Shown piece after piece: positions 1-10,768 of a DNA stretch of 64,000 bases. The stretch is from positions 26,827,001-26,891,000 of the forward strand of contig NC_037092.1 in NCBI RefSeq assembly GCF_002994745.2. The letters are read 5' to 3'. Every line of letters starts with the position of its first letter. The stretch's first letter is position 1. Position numbers and translations under genes: made by a program. Under the pieces are notes generated by a model that saw only the letters and a list, made by a program, of their open reading frames with translations, had not been told where the DNA came from and did no database searches. Source of the stretch: Rosa chinensis. Taxonomy: Eukaryota; Streptophyta; Magnoliopsida; Rosales; Rosaceae.

Positions 1-1499
1 AAGTCCTAGTCTCCAAGATGGCAAAACCTAGACGCTAGACGTCGTAGTCTTCAGAAGCAAATGGACTATAGCCGCCTCTCTCTCAAAATACTATCTTCCT
101 TCTCAGCACACCAGCGACACCGCCAGTGCCATCATGCCTTTCTTTCTGTGCCAAACGGCAGCACAGGCATAGCAGGCAGGCACAACAAGCCAGCGCCAAG
201 CTCATCAGCTCCGGCAAGCCCCATCATGGTCGGCGTCGTGATCTGGACACAAGGCTTGGTTGTTGGCTCCTAGTTAGCATATCTGGGCACCCATAAATTC
301 GATTTGGACACCCAAAACACTCCTTAGCTTAACTCGCGCGAGAAGTTTACCCTCCGACGGTACAATCACCCCCAAGCCGTCGTCGTCGACCTCGTCTGGG
401 CTCAACTCGCCGGATCTTACTCAGTCGTCGTCGACCTCACCTGGGCTCATCGACCTTGGTTGGTTCAGACCCTCAAACACATCCTACTCTGTCGTCATCT
501 ACCATCTCGGATTCTTTGAAATCAAATTCGTTCAGACCTTGCAAGTATATGGTCTTATCCTTCAATAGTAACCGAAGCTAATAGTCGATCTGAACGTTGG
601 GACAGTAACGACACGACGGAGACAGTGACGACACAATGGTAAAGGTGACAGTGACGTCACGAAATCTGAACGTTGGGACGACACGACGATGACGGCTCTG
701 GAGTCTGGAGCTAATAACCGAAGCCTTGATGTAAAAAGTTGCAAGAGCTTTGCAAAGTCTCTCCCTTCTCTCAGTTTCTGAAGTGTAGAATATGGTATGA
801 AATTTTTACTTATTGTTGAGTGTTGAGTCATTTGAGTGTTGTGTTGAAATATCTAACATATAATATGCATTGAGAATTATATAGAGAGATTTGGCCGTTG
901 TTCACAGACTCCCAAATATTTAGTTACTGCTACAACAAAAGTAGATCCATTTAGACTATAATTGTTGATGTGTCTGGCATATAAACAAACCTAAACATCA
1001 CTTTATTTTGATCTTGAAACTCAGTTTTGAACTAAATGCTGGTGAGGGTATGAATATCAGTTTCAATATATGCTTCCTTGATTGCATTACAAATTTACAA
1101 TTCAGCAAGTGTTAAATTTCTTTTGTTTGTGTTATAACAGTGGAAGAGATGGGAGCGGTAATCAGTGGAAGAAATGGGAGCAGTAACAGATTACTAGGAG
1201 GAGGAGATGTGTTTTGTGTGAGTTAAACAAAGGCCCGGCCCGACGACCCTATTCAAAAAGGCTAGCCCGGCTCGGCCCTTGCGGAATGGGCCTTAAGGGC
1301 GGGTAAGGGCTTACGTATTGAAACCTCGACCCGGCCCTAAGTTTTGTTGACTTGGTCAAAGCCCAGCCCGGCCCTACCCTAAGCGCTAAAATTTAGGGTA
1401 GGGCTGGCCCTAGCCCGACCCATGATGAGGCCTAGGTTGAGCCACTTGTTCTCTGTTTTCATCAATCAGAACTGGGGTTTGGACTTTCTAAGGTGAAGG
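1..1499. other. Unassigned region, no supported gene
   Basis: No open frame here has a recognisable domain or a plausible exon structure. Positions 1225-1425 are an unusually GC-rich island in AT-rich surroundings, built of repeated GGCCCGGCCC-like and GGGCTGGCCC words. These resemble the subterminal sequence of plant hAT elements (compare 33911-34060), but I could not find paired termini or a target duplication. The rest shows nothing I can classify. Confidence 0.4.
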
Positions 1500-1979
1500 G
1501 GTAGGAGTGCGCCTATGTCTCTTGCTGGGCATCCAATAGTATAGCAGGTTTAGAGGGATCTTTTCAATTGGTGTCACAACATCATATTCCATCAACACCA
1601 TTGGAGCTCAAGCAAAGTTCCAAGGCCCTCCTCTAATCACCTTGCGCAAGTCGCCACAGTGATCAAAAGAGAAGAGGAAAAGGGAGTTTGATCTCTCTTG
1701 GATTTTGAAGTTTTTTTCCAACACCCAAATCTGACGAAAGTGACAGCGAAGATCATTGATCTCCACAGGCTTCGGTGAGAGGGATCTTCCCAACAAGTAT
1801 GCTTGAGAATTTCGTCGAGTTTTTCCATGGGACAACATCGTGATATCAATCACATCATCTCCTGCAAGTCCAAGAGATGCTTGAAAGCTTGCAGTAACTT
1901 CCTCAAGAGAAGCCATTTGAGAACAAAGATGGATGAGATGAGGGGGAGGGTCGCTAGATGGCTGCGGGGTGGTGCACAA
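1500..1979 (-). pseudogene. DUF4283-type fragment (LINE-like ORF1 or gag-like), broken
   Basis: The minus strand reads MASLEEVTASF..., then HFRQIWVLEKNFKIQERSN and FLFSFDHCGDLRKVIRGGPWNF. This is the layout of the plant DUF4283 domain, found at the N-terminus of many retroelement-derived proteins with CCHC zinc knuckles. An in-frame TGA follows GGPWNFA at about 1608, after which family-like sequence resumes (MVLMEYDVVTPIEKIPLNLL) before a second stop. No zinc knuckle or reverse transcriptase follows, so this is an isolated dead fragment. Its element class is an inference. Confidence 0.65.
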
Positions 1980-2478
1980 GGCACTAATATGGCGGCTTTG
2001 GAAGCTTGGAGGTGCGGCTTAGAGAGCACGCTTAGGGTTTTTGTTATTAGCTTACCTACTAGGTACGTATATCATGTTGATCGATCAAGTATAAAATTAT
2101 GAGTTAAACATTTAACCAAAATTATATAAGTAGTTTCTCGACAATGGTGGAACTACAAAGTTGCCATTAGAGGGGTCAAACAAATTAACAATTATAAAGT
2201 TTTTTCACCCGTGATGTTTTATATTAGAAAATAAATGGATTAATCATATCTCTTAGGAAAAAAAAAGGAAATTAACTAAAAAATGGGAGTAAAGCGATCC
2301 ATTTTAACAACATCTAATGCCATTGATTTTGAAATTCTGAATATCATGGTTTCTAACCTCACTTAATTACAATGTATTTAAGGAAAAATTAAATTAGATA
2401 ATTTCTAACTTTATTCTTGTATTAAATTAGGAGGCCATGTATAGAAATTTATTGTGTTTATCTAACTATTTATACATA
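1980..2478. other. AT-rich spacer
   Basis: I see no gene, terminal repeat or structured motif between the DUF4283 fragment and the copia insertion site. Confidence 0.5.
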
Positions 2479-2483
2479 AATAG

Positions 2484-2690
2484 TGTTATAAAATATTGAC
2501 TTACTTTGTAGAGAGTAAGGAATGTATAAAGAGAGATGAGGGGAAAATAGAGAAGTATGTTATTCAGTCTCAGAGGCCTCCCTTATATAGAGCTAGGGTT
2601 TACATGATAAGTGTTCAGACTATTAAGATATTACATGTAGGTCCCTAACTAATAACGTGGACAACCACATAAAAATTAATATTTACAACA
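2484..2690 (-). repeat. 3' LTR of copia-1
   Basis: 207 bp, TG...CA ends, near-identical to 9436-9642. In the element's orientation it is the downstream LTR. Preceding it on the minus strand is a purine run, CAAGGGGGAG (2691-2700), the expected polypurine tract for plus-strand priming. Confidence 0.93.
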
Positions 2691-2700
2691 CTCCCCCTTG
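2691..2700 (-). other. Polypurine tract of copia-1
   Basis: The minus strand reads CAAGGGGGAG directly upstream of the 3' LTR, the canonical position for the plus-strand primer of LTR retrotransposons. Confidence 0.75.
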
Positions 2701-2974
2701 GATGTCCACCAATTGATGATGGTGTTGGACGCGCTTACTGTTGCCTCGTTAAAAACCCAGTGAGATAAAAATAACCCTGGTCGAAGGACAAAAAGAGCAC
2801 AACGCTCATATGTCCTAGGTAGCATGTTTCTTGATGCTCCCCCTGATTGAAATCTCCCCCTGATCTTTGCATGCATCGCTTGATAGCTTCGAGAGTCGTC
2901 TCAATCCGATCCCTTCCACTAACTTCTGGAAAGTACACTGAGGTAGAGATTTGGTGAATAAATCAGCCAAGTTT

Positions 2975-5900
2975 TCATTGGATCGAATTTGCTTCGCTGC
3001 ATGCAATTTCTTGATTCTTTTGAAGCTCATGAGTGTGAAAGAACTTTGGTGAGATATGCTTAGTCTTGTCACCTTTGATGAATCCTTCTTTAATCTGAGC
3101 AATACAAGCAGCATTGTCTTCATACATGACTGTTGGTTTGTCAGTTACTAAAGGTAAATCACAAGTGCTTCGAATGTGGCAAATCATGGATCTTAACCAA
3201 AAACAATCTCGGCCAGTCTCATATAATGCAATTATTTCTGAATGATTAGAGGAAGTTGCCACGAGTGTTTGCTTAGATGATCACCATGAAATTACAGTGT
3301 CTCCACAAGTAAAAACATATCCTGTTTGAGAGCGACCTCTATGCGGATCAGAGAGATATGATCAGAGAGATATCCTGCATCAGCATATCCAACAATTGTG
3401 GGATTATCAACAAATTTATTTGTATAGAATAAACCCATATCTGTTGTACCACGAAGGTAGCGTAAAATGTCTTGTACGCCTTTCCAATGTCGTGATGTTG
3501 GAGCAGAGCTATATCTTGCCAATACACTAACTGCAAATGCAATGTCTGGTCTTGTACATTGTGCCAAATAAAGTAGGGCACCAATAGCACTAAGATATGG
3601 TACTTCGGGACCGAGGATAATTTTGTCATCTTGTCTGGGACGAAATGGATCTTTCATAGTGTCAAGAGTCCGAACAACTATTGGGGTACTCAGTGGGTGA
3701 GCCTTTTCCATACCAAATCTCTTCATAATTTTTTTTTTGTATAAGCAGATTGGTGGACAAGAATCCCACTATCCAAATGCTCAATCTGCAGCCCAAGGCA
3801 ATACCTTGTTTTTCCAAGGTCCTTCATTTCAAATTCTTTCTTTAAATATTCAGCAGTTTTTCCAAGTTCTGAAGAACTTCCAATCAGATTCATGTCATCG
3901 ACATAAACTGTGACTATTGCAAAACCAGAATTTGATTTCTTAATGAACACGCAAGGACATATAGGATCATTGACATATTCTTCCTTAAGTAGATACTCAC
4001 TGAGGCGGTTGTACCACATTCGTCCAGATTGCTTCAATCCATATAAGGATCGTCTCAGTTTGATTGAGTACATATTGCGTGGTTTTGTAGTTGCTTCAGG
4101 CAACCTAAGTCCTTCTGGGACTTTCATGTAGATATCAGTATCTAACTCACCGTATAGGTATGCAGTAACAACATCCATAAGTCGCATATCAAGTTTTTCC
4201 GAAACTACTAAACTTATTAGATAGCGGAATGTGATAGCATCCATTACAGGAGAATATGTTTCCTCATAATCTATCCCAGGCCTTTGTGAAAAACCTTGTG
4301 CAACAAGTCATGCCTTATATCTTGCAATCTCATTTTTCTCATTACGCTTTCTTACAAATACCCATTTATATCCAACCGGTTTGACATTGGGTGGTGTTTG
4401 GACAATAGGTTCGAAAACACTGCATTTTTCTAGAGAATTTAATTCAGTTTGGATTGCGTCTTTCCATTTGAGCCAATCATGTCTCTGTCTACATTCATTA
4501 ACAGAGCGAGGTTCAGTGTCATCGCCTTTTATTATTTCAGTAGCTACTGCGAATGAGAATATATTGTCTATGATCATATGTCGACGATCCCACAACTCAT
4601 TGGTGTACACATATTTTACGGAAATTTCCTTATTTTCAGGTACCTGAGCCTCTTCATGGGCTAGTGTCTCACTGATGTCATTTTCCTCTTCTGTAGTCAC
4701 AGAATCATGAATTGTGGATCGGACATTAATGTCTTGCCCAATATTCTCTTCAGGGGCGATTTCATTTAGATTCAGATGTGCCTTTGATTTCCTCTTTTTG
4801 GGAACTGAATCTTTTGAACCTATAGGTCTACCATGCTTCAGGCGTGCAACAGATGGCTCATTGGCCGCCACATTAGTTTGTCCAATTTGGACATTAATTC
4901 TTGCCGGTGCATTTATTGCTGGGATATGTGATCTTGTCACTTTTGCTGTGTCAGTGAATGCATCAGGCATTGTGTTAGCAATATTTTAAAGGTGCAGAAT
5001 CCTTCGTACTTCAATTTCACTTTCTTTAGTACGAGGATCAAGATGAGATATAGTGGGTACAGTCCACATTAATTCACGACGTTCATTTGGAACAGTCTTA
5101 TCTCCCCCTAACGACGGGAATATTGTCTCATCAAAATGGCAATCTGCAAACCGTGCAGTGAAGGTATCACCCGTCATGGGTTCTAAATACCGAATAATGG
5201 ATGGTGAATCAAAACCAATGTAGATTCCCAATCGACGTTGAGGGCCCATTTTTATACATTGTGGCGGTGCAACAGGCACATAAACAGCACAACCAAATGT
5301 TCGAAGATGGGAGATATTGGGCTGGCTCCCAGAAACAAGTTGTAATGGGGAATATTGATGGTTGGCTATGGGCCTCAACCGAATTAAAGCTGCTGCATGA
5401 AAAATTGCATGTCCCCATACAGAAACTGGCATCTTTGTTTTCATTAGCAAAGTGCGAGCTATTATTTGAAGTCTCTTAATAAAAGCTTCTACCAAATCAT
5501 TTTGTGTATGAACATGAGGAACCAAATGTTCAATTTCAATTCCCATAGACATGCAATAATCATCAAACGTTTGAGATGTAAATTCACCAGCATTGTCTAA
5601 ACGAATGGACTTGATAGAGTAGTCCGGGAATTGAGCTCGTAATTTAATTATCTGAGCAAATAGTTTGGCAAATGCCACATTACGGGTAGCAAGAGGCAAA
5701 CATGTGACCATCTTGTAGAGGCATCAACTAGGACCATAAAATATCGAAATGGTCTACAAGATGGGTTAATTGGTCCACAAATGTCCCATTGAATTCTTTT
5801 TAGAAAAGATGGGGATTCGATATCTATCTTTGCATAAGATGGTTTAACCACCAATTTCCCTTGTGAGCAGGCTTTGCAAGTGTTGCTTGGCAAAATAATA

Positions 5901-6430
5901 TGTTTAGTCATCAATGGATGTCCATTGGAATTTGTAATGATCCTACGCATCATGGTGGATCTAGGGTGACCCAAACGGTCATGCCAAAGCATAAATGTAT
6001 GTTGATTTTTGAACTGCTGGTTCACAACATGGTATGCCTCAATTGGTTGAATGGTTGTGTAATACAACCCAGATGATAGGGCAACCAATTTTTCCAATAT
6101 CTGCTTTTGACAGTTTTTATTGGACGTAATGCAAAGATATTCCACATGGTTATCATTTGTGGTCTCAATGTGGTATCCATTTAAACGGATATCTCTAAAA
6201 CTGAGGAGATTTCTTCTGGATCTCGAAGAGTATAAAGCCTATTGAATGAACAATTGAGTTCCATTTGGTAGCCTAATGTGGGCTCTTCCAGAGCCTTCAA
6301 TCAGGTCTGCAGGACCTGAGATAGTAGTCACATTGGCTTTAGAAGGTGTTAAACTGGAGAAATAAACCCGATCGCAAAGGATCGATCGTATGTGTAGTGG
6401 CACTGTCAGCAAGACATATTGCTTCTCCAT
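2975..6430 (-). pseudogene. copia-1 pol: pre-integrase, integrase, reverse transcriptase, RNase H (decayed)
   Basis: Reading down the minus strand: a GAG-pre-integrase segment at about 6145-5650 (LWHDRLGHP and CKACSQGK, the HHCC zinc site); integrase at about 5750-5000 with WDICGPI, RLDNAGEF and HTQNDLVEAF, matching the D,D,E catalytic layout; reverse transcriptase at about 4450-3300 with LMDVVTAYLYGELD, LYGLKQSGRMW and the YVDDM catalytic box; and RNase H at 3262-2975 with a YEDNAACI motif. A normal copia pol is one open frame. Here the frame changes near 5680, 3725 and 3280, with stops near 6150, 4975 and 4306, so no functional polyprotein can be made. Confidence 0.9.
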
Positions 6431-6957
6431 CCTTCATAAGTTGAGAGCATCCAAAATCCATTTTCATGCCTTCATAAAAAAAAAAATTAATTATCTGACT
6501 AAGGCAGTAAGGCATGATATTATAGATCATTTATAGATAACACAATTTAGTCATTAATTTTGGACGAAAATAAAAAAAATATAGTTCTCCTTTTCGCAAA
6601 CTGACATAAAAAAAAATAAGGAGACTAGTTATAAGTAGTTTCGTATATAATTTCCTACTAATAGATAAGTATAGTCTCAAAAGTCAAAGTTAACTTGAAG
6701 TAATCCAAATATATAGTTTGATAACTAATGATGATGACATGGACAAAGACCACATTGAGATGTTTATCCATGTAGATATAAAAAATAAGAGCATATCATA
6801 TTGAATAACTAGTTATATACCCATCATAATTACGAATGAGTAATTATCCGTGAAGTAATTAAGTTACTTAGACACGTGAGTTATATACATGAGTAGTTAA
6901 AACATATGCAATTTAATTAGTCGCAGCATAGACCACATGATATAGCAAAAAAATATC

Positions 6958-6989
<32 letters not shown>

Positions 6990-7104
6990 CTTCTTTTTAT
7001 TGCCTTTCAAACTAGCTAGGAACAAACCAAACTAAAAAAATTTAGAGGCCGAAACAAAAGGTGACTAATGTAGAGAAAAAAAATGCCTAAACATAGGCTG
7101 ACAA

Positions 7105-8157
7105 CTAGATGTCGTCAAGAATTCCACCACTGGTCATATCATCAAAATTGCTTCCATTGTTCGCAAAAAAATCTGAGACATCGAGCGGTGTAATGTCCAT
7201 AGGCTCAGATGAATCCCAAGGGTCAGAGTGGTCAATGTAGTTTGTCTCCACATGTTTCTTTTTCAAGGGAGCTTTGTAAAGTGCCACCAAATGGTCTTCT
7301 GCACGACAGGTGCGAGCCCAATGGCCTTTACCACCACATCTAAGACAAACACTGTCTTCATTTTTATGAGGTTTGATCATCTGACCATTTCCTTTAGTAA
7401 TCTTGGCATTGTTCGTTGGGCCCAACTGTTGGTTGTAGCCCCCACGAGCTTGACCATTTTGTCGACCCTGACCACATCTATGACCACGGTTACGGGCTTT
7501 GCCATGACCACTAGTAAAAGTAGCATTCGCTTTAAGGAATGGTTGTGATCCTGTAGGGCGAGACTGATGGTTCTTCATTAAGAGCTCATTGTTTTGCTCA
7601 GCCACCAGAAGACAAGAGATGAGATCAGAATATTTGGTGAATCCTCTTTCTCTGTATTGCTGTTGTAAGACCATATTTGAGGCATGAAAAGTGGAGAAGG
7701 TCTTTTTAAGCATCATGGCCTGAGTTACAGTTTCTCCATAAAGATTCATTTGGGAGGTGATCCTGAACATGGCAGAAGTATAATCTATCACAGAACTGTA
7801 ATCTTGAAGGCGCAGATGCGTCCATTCATAACGTGCTCTAGGGAGCACAACAGTCTTTTGGTGAGCGAACCTAAGTGGGTCTTTGATAGTTAAGTACTCG
7901 TCCTTCAATCCCTGATGGAAATGGTGGTGCAGAAAAATCATAGCCTTAGCTTTATTCTGCGGGGACGCTGAGTTTCCTTCCTTGATTGTAGGCCTAAGGT
8001 TTTGGGCTTCGAGATGAATCTCGGCATCAAGGGCCCAAGACAGGTAGTTCTTACCAGAGATGTCAAGGGCGACAAAATCCAATTTTGCCAAATTCGTCAT
8101 CTTCCTGCCACAATGAAGATGAGGTATGTTAGGATCCATATATAGTGTTAGAACCAC
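7105..8157 (-). CDS. gag: copia-1 Gag, 350 aa, intact reading frame
   Basis: An uninterrupted 350-residue frame. The copia Gag N-terminal domain (UBN2-like) covers about residues 22-190, beginning near TNLAKLDFVALDISGKNYL. A Gly/Arg/Gln-rich stretch at about 215-245 precedes a CCHC zinc knuckle, CLRCGGKGHWARTC, at 271-284. The tail is acidic (DPWDSSEPMDITPLD). Gag forms the virus-like particle and binds element RNA. The start could be Met1 or Met20 (MTNLAKL), the latter being the more usual copia start. An intact gag beside a broken pol suggests the copy could at most act in trans. Confidence 0.88.
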   Translation of the reverse strand: MVLTLYMDPNIPHLHCGRKMTNLAKLDFVALDISGKNYLSWALDAEIHLEAQNLRPTIKEGNSASPQNKAKAMIFLHHHFHQGLKDEYLTIKDPLRFAHQKTVVLPRARYEWTHLRLQDYSSVIDYTSAMFRITSQMNLYGETVTQAMMLKKTFSTFHASNMVLQQQYRERGFTKYSDLISCLLVAEQNNELLMKNHQSRPTGSQPFLKANATFTSGHGKARNRGHRCGQGRQNGQARGGYNQQLGPTNNAKITKGNGQMIKPHKNEDSVCLRCGGKGHWARTCRAEDHLVALYKAPLKKKHVETNYIDHSDPWDSSEPMDITPLDVSDFFANNGSNFDDMTSGGILDDI

Positions 8158-8186
8158 ATGTTCTTAACAAATAAGTAATTAATATC

Positions 8187-8372
8187 AAAACTTCAGGTTC
8201 GAAAAAATTAAAGTTAACATTGGATTGCAATTATATGCACGAAGCTTCAGGTTCGTGTTCTTATGATTAGAACTTCAGGTTCTAAAATTCTGTATTTTTG
8301 AACTTCGGGTTCAAACGGATATGTACTCGAAACTTCTGGCTCGAGTAGCAGTAGTGAAACTTCAGGTTCACT
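8187..8372 (-). repeat. Tandem array of covarying hairpins in the copia-1 gag leader
   Basis: Six units share a core CTTC(A/G/T)GG on the plus strand (CC(T/C/A)GAAG in the element's sense). Five of them form perfect hairpins whose stems differ: CACGAA/TTCGTG (8238-8257), TTAGAAC/GTTCTAA (8267-8285), TTTGAAC/GTTCAAA (8297-8315), TACTCGA/TCGAGTA (8324-8347) and AGTGAA/TTCACT (8353-8372). A sixth, weaker unit lies at 8187-8202. The last five cores are spaced about 27-30 bp. The array sits immediately upstream of the gag start codon in the RNA leader. Constant loop with changing but complementary stems points to selection for structure. Confidence 0.85.
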
Positions 8373-8496
8373 TATATTATGAATATTAAGTATGCTTAAT
8401 TGATAAAACATATAAGATAAATTTAATTAAATAAATATCAGATATGCGATAAGGAATGAAACAGCAAAAATATATCCATTATGTTAACAACATATA

Positions 8497-8497
8497 C

Positions 8498-8537
<40 letters not shown>

Positions 8538-8592
8538 AAGGAACGTGTTAAAGCAACATATGAAACCATATCTATATATATATATATTAAAC

Positions 8593-8624
<32 letters not shown>

Positions 8625-8665
8625 AAGGAACGTGTTAAAGCATCATATGAAACCCTACCTATCTA

Positions 8666-8712
<47 letters not shown>

Positions 8713-8733
8713 GTGCGATCAGAGATCATATTA

Positions 8734-8765
<32 letters not shown>
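8497..8765. repeat. (TA)n microsatellite cluster with a repeated spacer
   Basis: Runs of (TA)n at about 8500-8528, 8575-8625, 8668-8708 and 8737-8765 are separated by near-identical spacers reading AAAGGAACGTGTTAAAGCA (8537 and 8625). This looks like slippage-driven amplification next to a MITE. The open frames through it are artefacts of TA codons. Confidence 0.85.
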
Positions 8766-8770
<5 letters not shown>

Positions 8771-9173
8771 TTTGCTCAGGTGCGGATATCCGCACCGAAG
8801 AAAAAGATACGGATTTCCAGTTTTGACCCACTTTCTGATCACATTTTTACATCTTAGCCGTTCAGTTTTTAGATCCTAATGTATAGATCATCTCTACAAA
8901 ATTTCAGCCAATTTGATGATCGTTAAGGCATCCAAAATAGCAATTTACACGAACGGACAGAATCTGTCGAACCGGAACCGTTCGTATTTATAATGGTAAA
9001 TTGCAGTTTTGGATGCCTTAACGATCACCAAATTGGCTGAAATTTTGTAGAGGTGATCTATACATTATGACCTAAAAACTGAACGGCTAAGATGTGAAAA
9101 TGTGATCGGAAAGTGGGTCAAAACCGGAAATCCGCACCTAAGCAAAAAGTGCGGACGTCCGCACCGGAGAAGC

Positions 9174-9176
<3 letters not shown>
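8766..9176. mobile_element. Palindromic MITE nested in copia-1
   Basis: The two halves are inverted copies. The left arm runs from CTCAGGTGCGGATATCCGCA through TGTATAGATCATCTCTACAA to a TTAAGGCATCCAAAA segment, and the right arm returns through the complements to TCCGCACCGGAGAAGCTC. The interior shares the core AAATTTCAGCCAAATTGAT with elements at 20970-21330 and 21358-22388. (TA)n runs flank both sides. No coding capacity, so it is non-autonomous. Insertion between the 5' LTR and gag lengthens the leader. Confidence 0.8.
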
Positions 9177-9177
<1 letters not shown>

Positions 9178-9221
<44 letters not shown>

Positions 9222-9222
9222 G
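9178..9222. repeat. (TA)n microsatellite, right flank of the nested MITE
   Basis: About 45 bp of nearly pure TA directly abutting the right end of the palindromic MITE; with the run ending at 8765 it brackets the insertion. Confidence 0.9.
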
Positions 9223-9420
9223 AAGCAAAGTGCAGTTGGAGATCATGGCCCATAGTTAGCAAACAGAAGAGAAACCATTGACGCATGCTTGCCAATACAA
9301 AAATTGCTGCAAAAAGTAAATTGAAGTATAAGACTCATAGATCTTGAGTAATGGTTAGAAGCAACAGAGTTGCACCATAAGGACTCATGGATCATCATAG
9401 CGTTTTAAAGAAAAGAATAG

Positions 9421-9435
9421 AGCATGCTGATAACG
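9421..9435 (-). other. Presumed primer-binding site of copia-1
   Basis: Directly downstream of the 5' LTR on the minus strand is CGTTATCAGCATGCT. It shares TATCAG with the usual plant initiator-Met tRNA site TGGTATCAGAGC but differs on both sides. The same CGTTATCAGCAT word adjoins the LTR of copia-2 (44833-44844), so it is a real family feature, perhaps a different tRNA or an internal priming site. Confidence 0.6.
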
Positions 9436-9642
9436 TGTTATAAAATATTGACTTACTTTGTAGAGAGTAAGGAATGTATAAAGAGAGATGAGGGGAAAAT
9501 AGAGAAGTATGTTATTCAGTCTCAGAGGCCTCCCTTATATAGAGATAGGGTTTACATGATAAGTGTTCAGACTATTAAGATATTACATGTAGGTCCCTAA
9601 CTAATAATGTGGACAGCCACATAAGAATTAATATTTACAACA
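9436..9642 (-). promoter_or_regulatory. 5' LTR of copia-1 with TATA box
   Basis: 207-bp LTR at the upstream end of the element (minus-strand sense). It contains CTATATAAG at 9534-9542, a good TATA box that would start transcription into the leader and gag. It differs from the 3' LTR at four positions, around 9545, 9608, 9615 and 9624. Confidence 0.88.
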
Positions 9643-9647
9643 AATAG

Positions 9648-10768
9648 AATAATATAAGGAAAATATGACTATTTTTTTTGTCTTCTAATGCATGGATGTC
9701 TGTTTTGGTCATTTAACTTACTTACAAAATTTAATTTGAAACATAAAATAATAGGAATGTGTATTAAGTGATTAGGGGTGTGTATTTAAAATTTCTCTAT
9801 GAGTTATCAAGTCCTCTATCTAAAATGGAAAATGGGAGTGGTATGACTTTCGTCCTGAATTTAATGCTTCTATATAGCTTGTTTGAATCCAGGACAAGAG
9901 TCATTCAGCCTCTGGTATGGGAGTGGTAGCTTGTAATTTACTTTATTAATCCCTCAACCTAAAATGGAAAATGGGGCAACTGATGATAAGAAAAAGGCTA
10001 CACAAGGAGAAAGCTAGCTTTCCCTCTCTTAAATCTCATTCCTTGATTTCTCATTGTCTGCACTTTAATTTGAGAAAAACAAGAAAAAAGAAACTGAGAC
10101 TTGGAATCCATGAATACTACTACCACTACTAATAGTAGTAGTACTGTAGTACTATACCATTACTACGGGAAGGTAGTGGTTGTCATGGCCATGGAGAAGA
10201 AGGAAAGTGGTGGAAGAAAGTATTGGGCGTGGAGGAGGCCAAGAATCACGTCTTGTTTTCATTGCCGCTACTCTTGTGCATGTGGATTGATGTTCCAACT
10301 TCCAACTACCTTATACTTGTTATTAATTTATGTATAGTAAACTCACTTAGAGCACTTGAATTAATTTATGTCTGCTTATTCAAACCCACTTGCTATTAAA
10401 TTCCCAACCAGTTTGAATTTAAGTGATGAGTCCAGGTGCGATAAGTCCATGGCAGAGAAACCAAGTTGAATTTGCATTTCCCAAAGAAGCTGACTTTGTT
10501 GTGTTCAGTTTGGTCATGTCTGACCAATTTTCGTCCACAAACAAAAGATTAGTTTTGACTCGTAACTGTCTACGTGCTTGCTGCACGGATGGAAGAATAA
10601 GACCGAGAAATTAATGTTGGTACCCTAGCATTGAATTGTATTCAATCTTTACCTGTAAACTTACCCAGTAAGAGCAGCACTTCCCAAAACTAAGCTTAGT
10701 TTGAAGCATAAATAGAAGGTTCAACATTGGAAATGCAGTTTTCAATTTAAAGTAGCAAAAGGTTGAAA
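9648..10768. other. Spacer and upstream region of B3 copy 1
   Basis: No supported gene. The stretch at about 10430-10770 is alignable by eye to the regions upstream of B3 copy 2 (22510-22780) and copy 3 (27270-27577), for example the words around CCAAGTTGAATTTG and TGGAAGAATAAGACCGAGAAA. The duplication that produced the B3 family therefore included promoter DNA. A 78-codon open frame at 10101-10337 has no recognisable feature and starts with a simple ACT repeat. Confidence 0.5.

Larger units (their letters stand above)
2479..9647 (-). mobile_element. Full-length Ty1/copia LTR retrotransposon (copia-1)
   Basis: Two 207-bp direct repeats (2484-2690 and 9436-9642) begin TGTTATAAAATATT and end AATATTTACAACA. 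They are bounded by a perfect 5-bp target duplication, AATAG, at 2479-2483 and 9643-9647. Coding is on the minus strand in the order gag, protease region, integrase, reverse transcriptase, RNase H; integrase before reverse transcriptase defines Ty1/copia. The LTRs differ at only 4 of 207 positions by my alignment, so the insertion is fairly recent, yet pol carries several frameshifts. The gag leader holds a hairpin array and an inverted-repeat MITE. Confidence 0.95.

Noticed and set aside
562..831. 89-codon minus-strand open frame
   Set aside because: No recognisable motif, no exon partners, composition not coding-like.
8187..8372. CRISPR-like array (spaced repeats of about 30 bp)
   Set aside because: The conserved part is only about 7 bp, the variable part is self-complementary, and the context is a plant retrotransposon leader.
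8187..8372. Heat-shock elements as in heat-activated copia elements
   Set aside because: The GAA and TTC words have 1- or 3-base gaps rather than the 2-base gap of a canonical element, and they lie in the leader, not the LTR promoter.
8481..8826. Open frames rich in Ile and Tyr
   Set aside because: They are (TA)n microsatellite read as codons.
10101..10337. 78-codon plus-strand open frame upstream of B3 copy 1
   Set aside because: Begins with a simple ACT/AGT repeat and has no domain; the matching regions of copies 2 and 3 show no equivalent.
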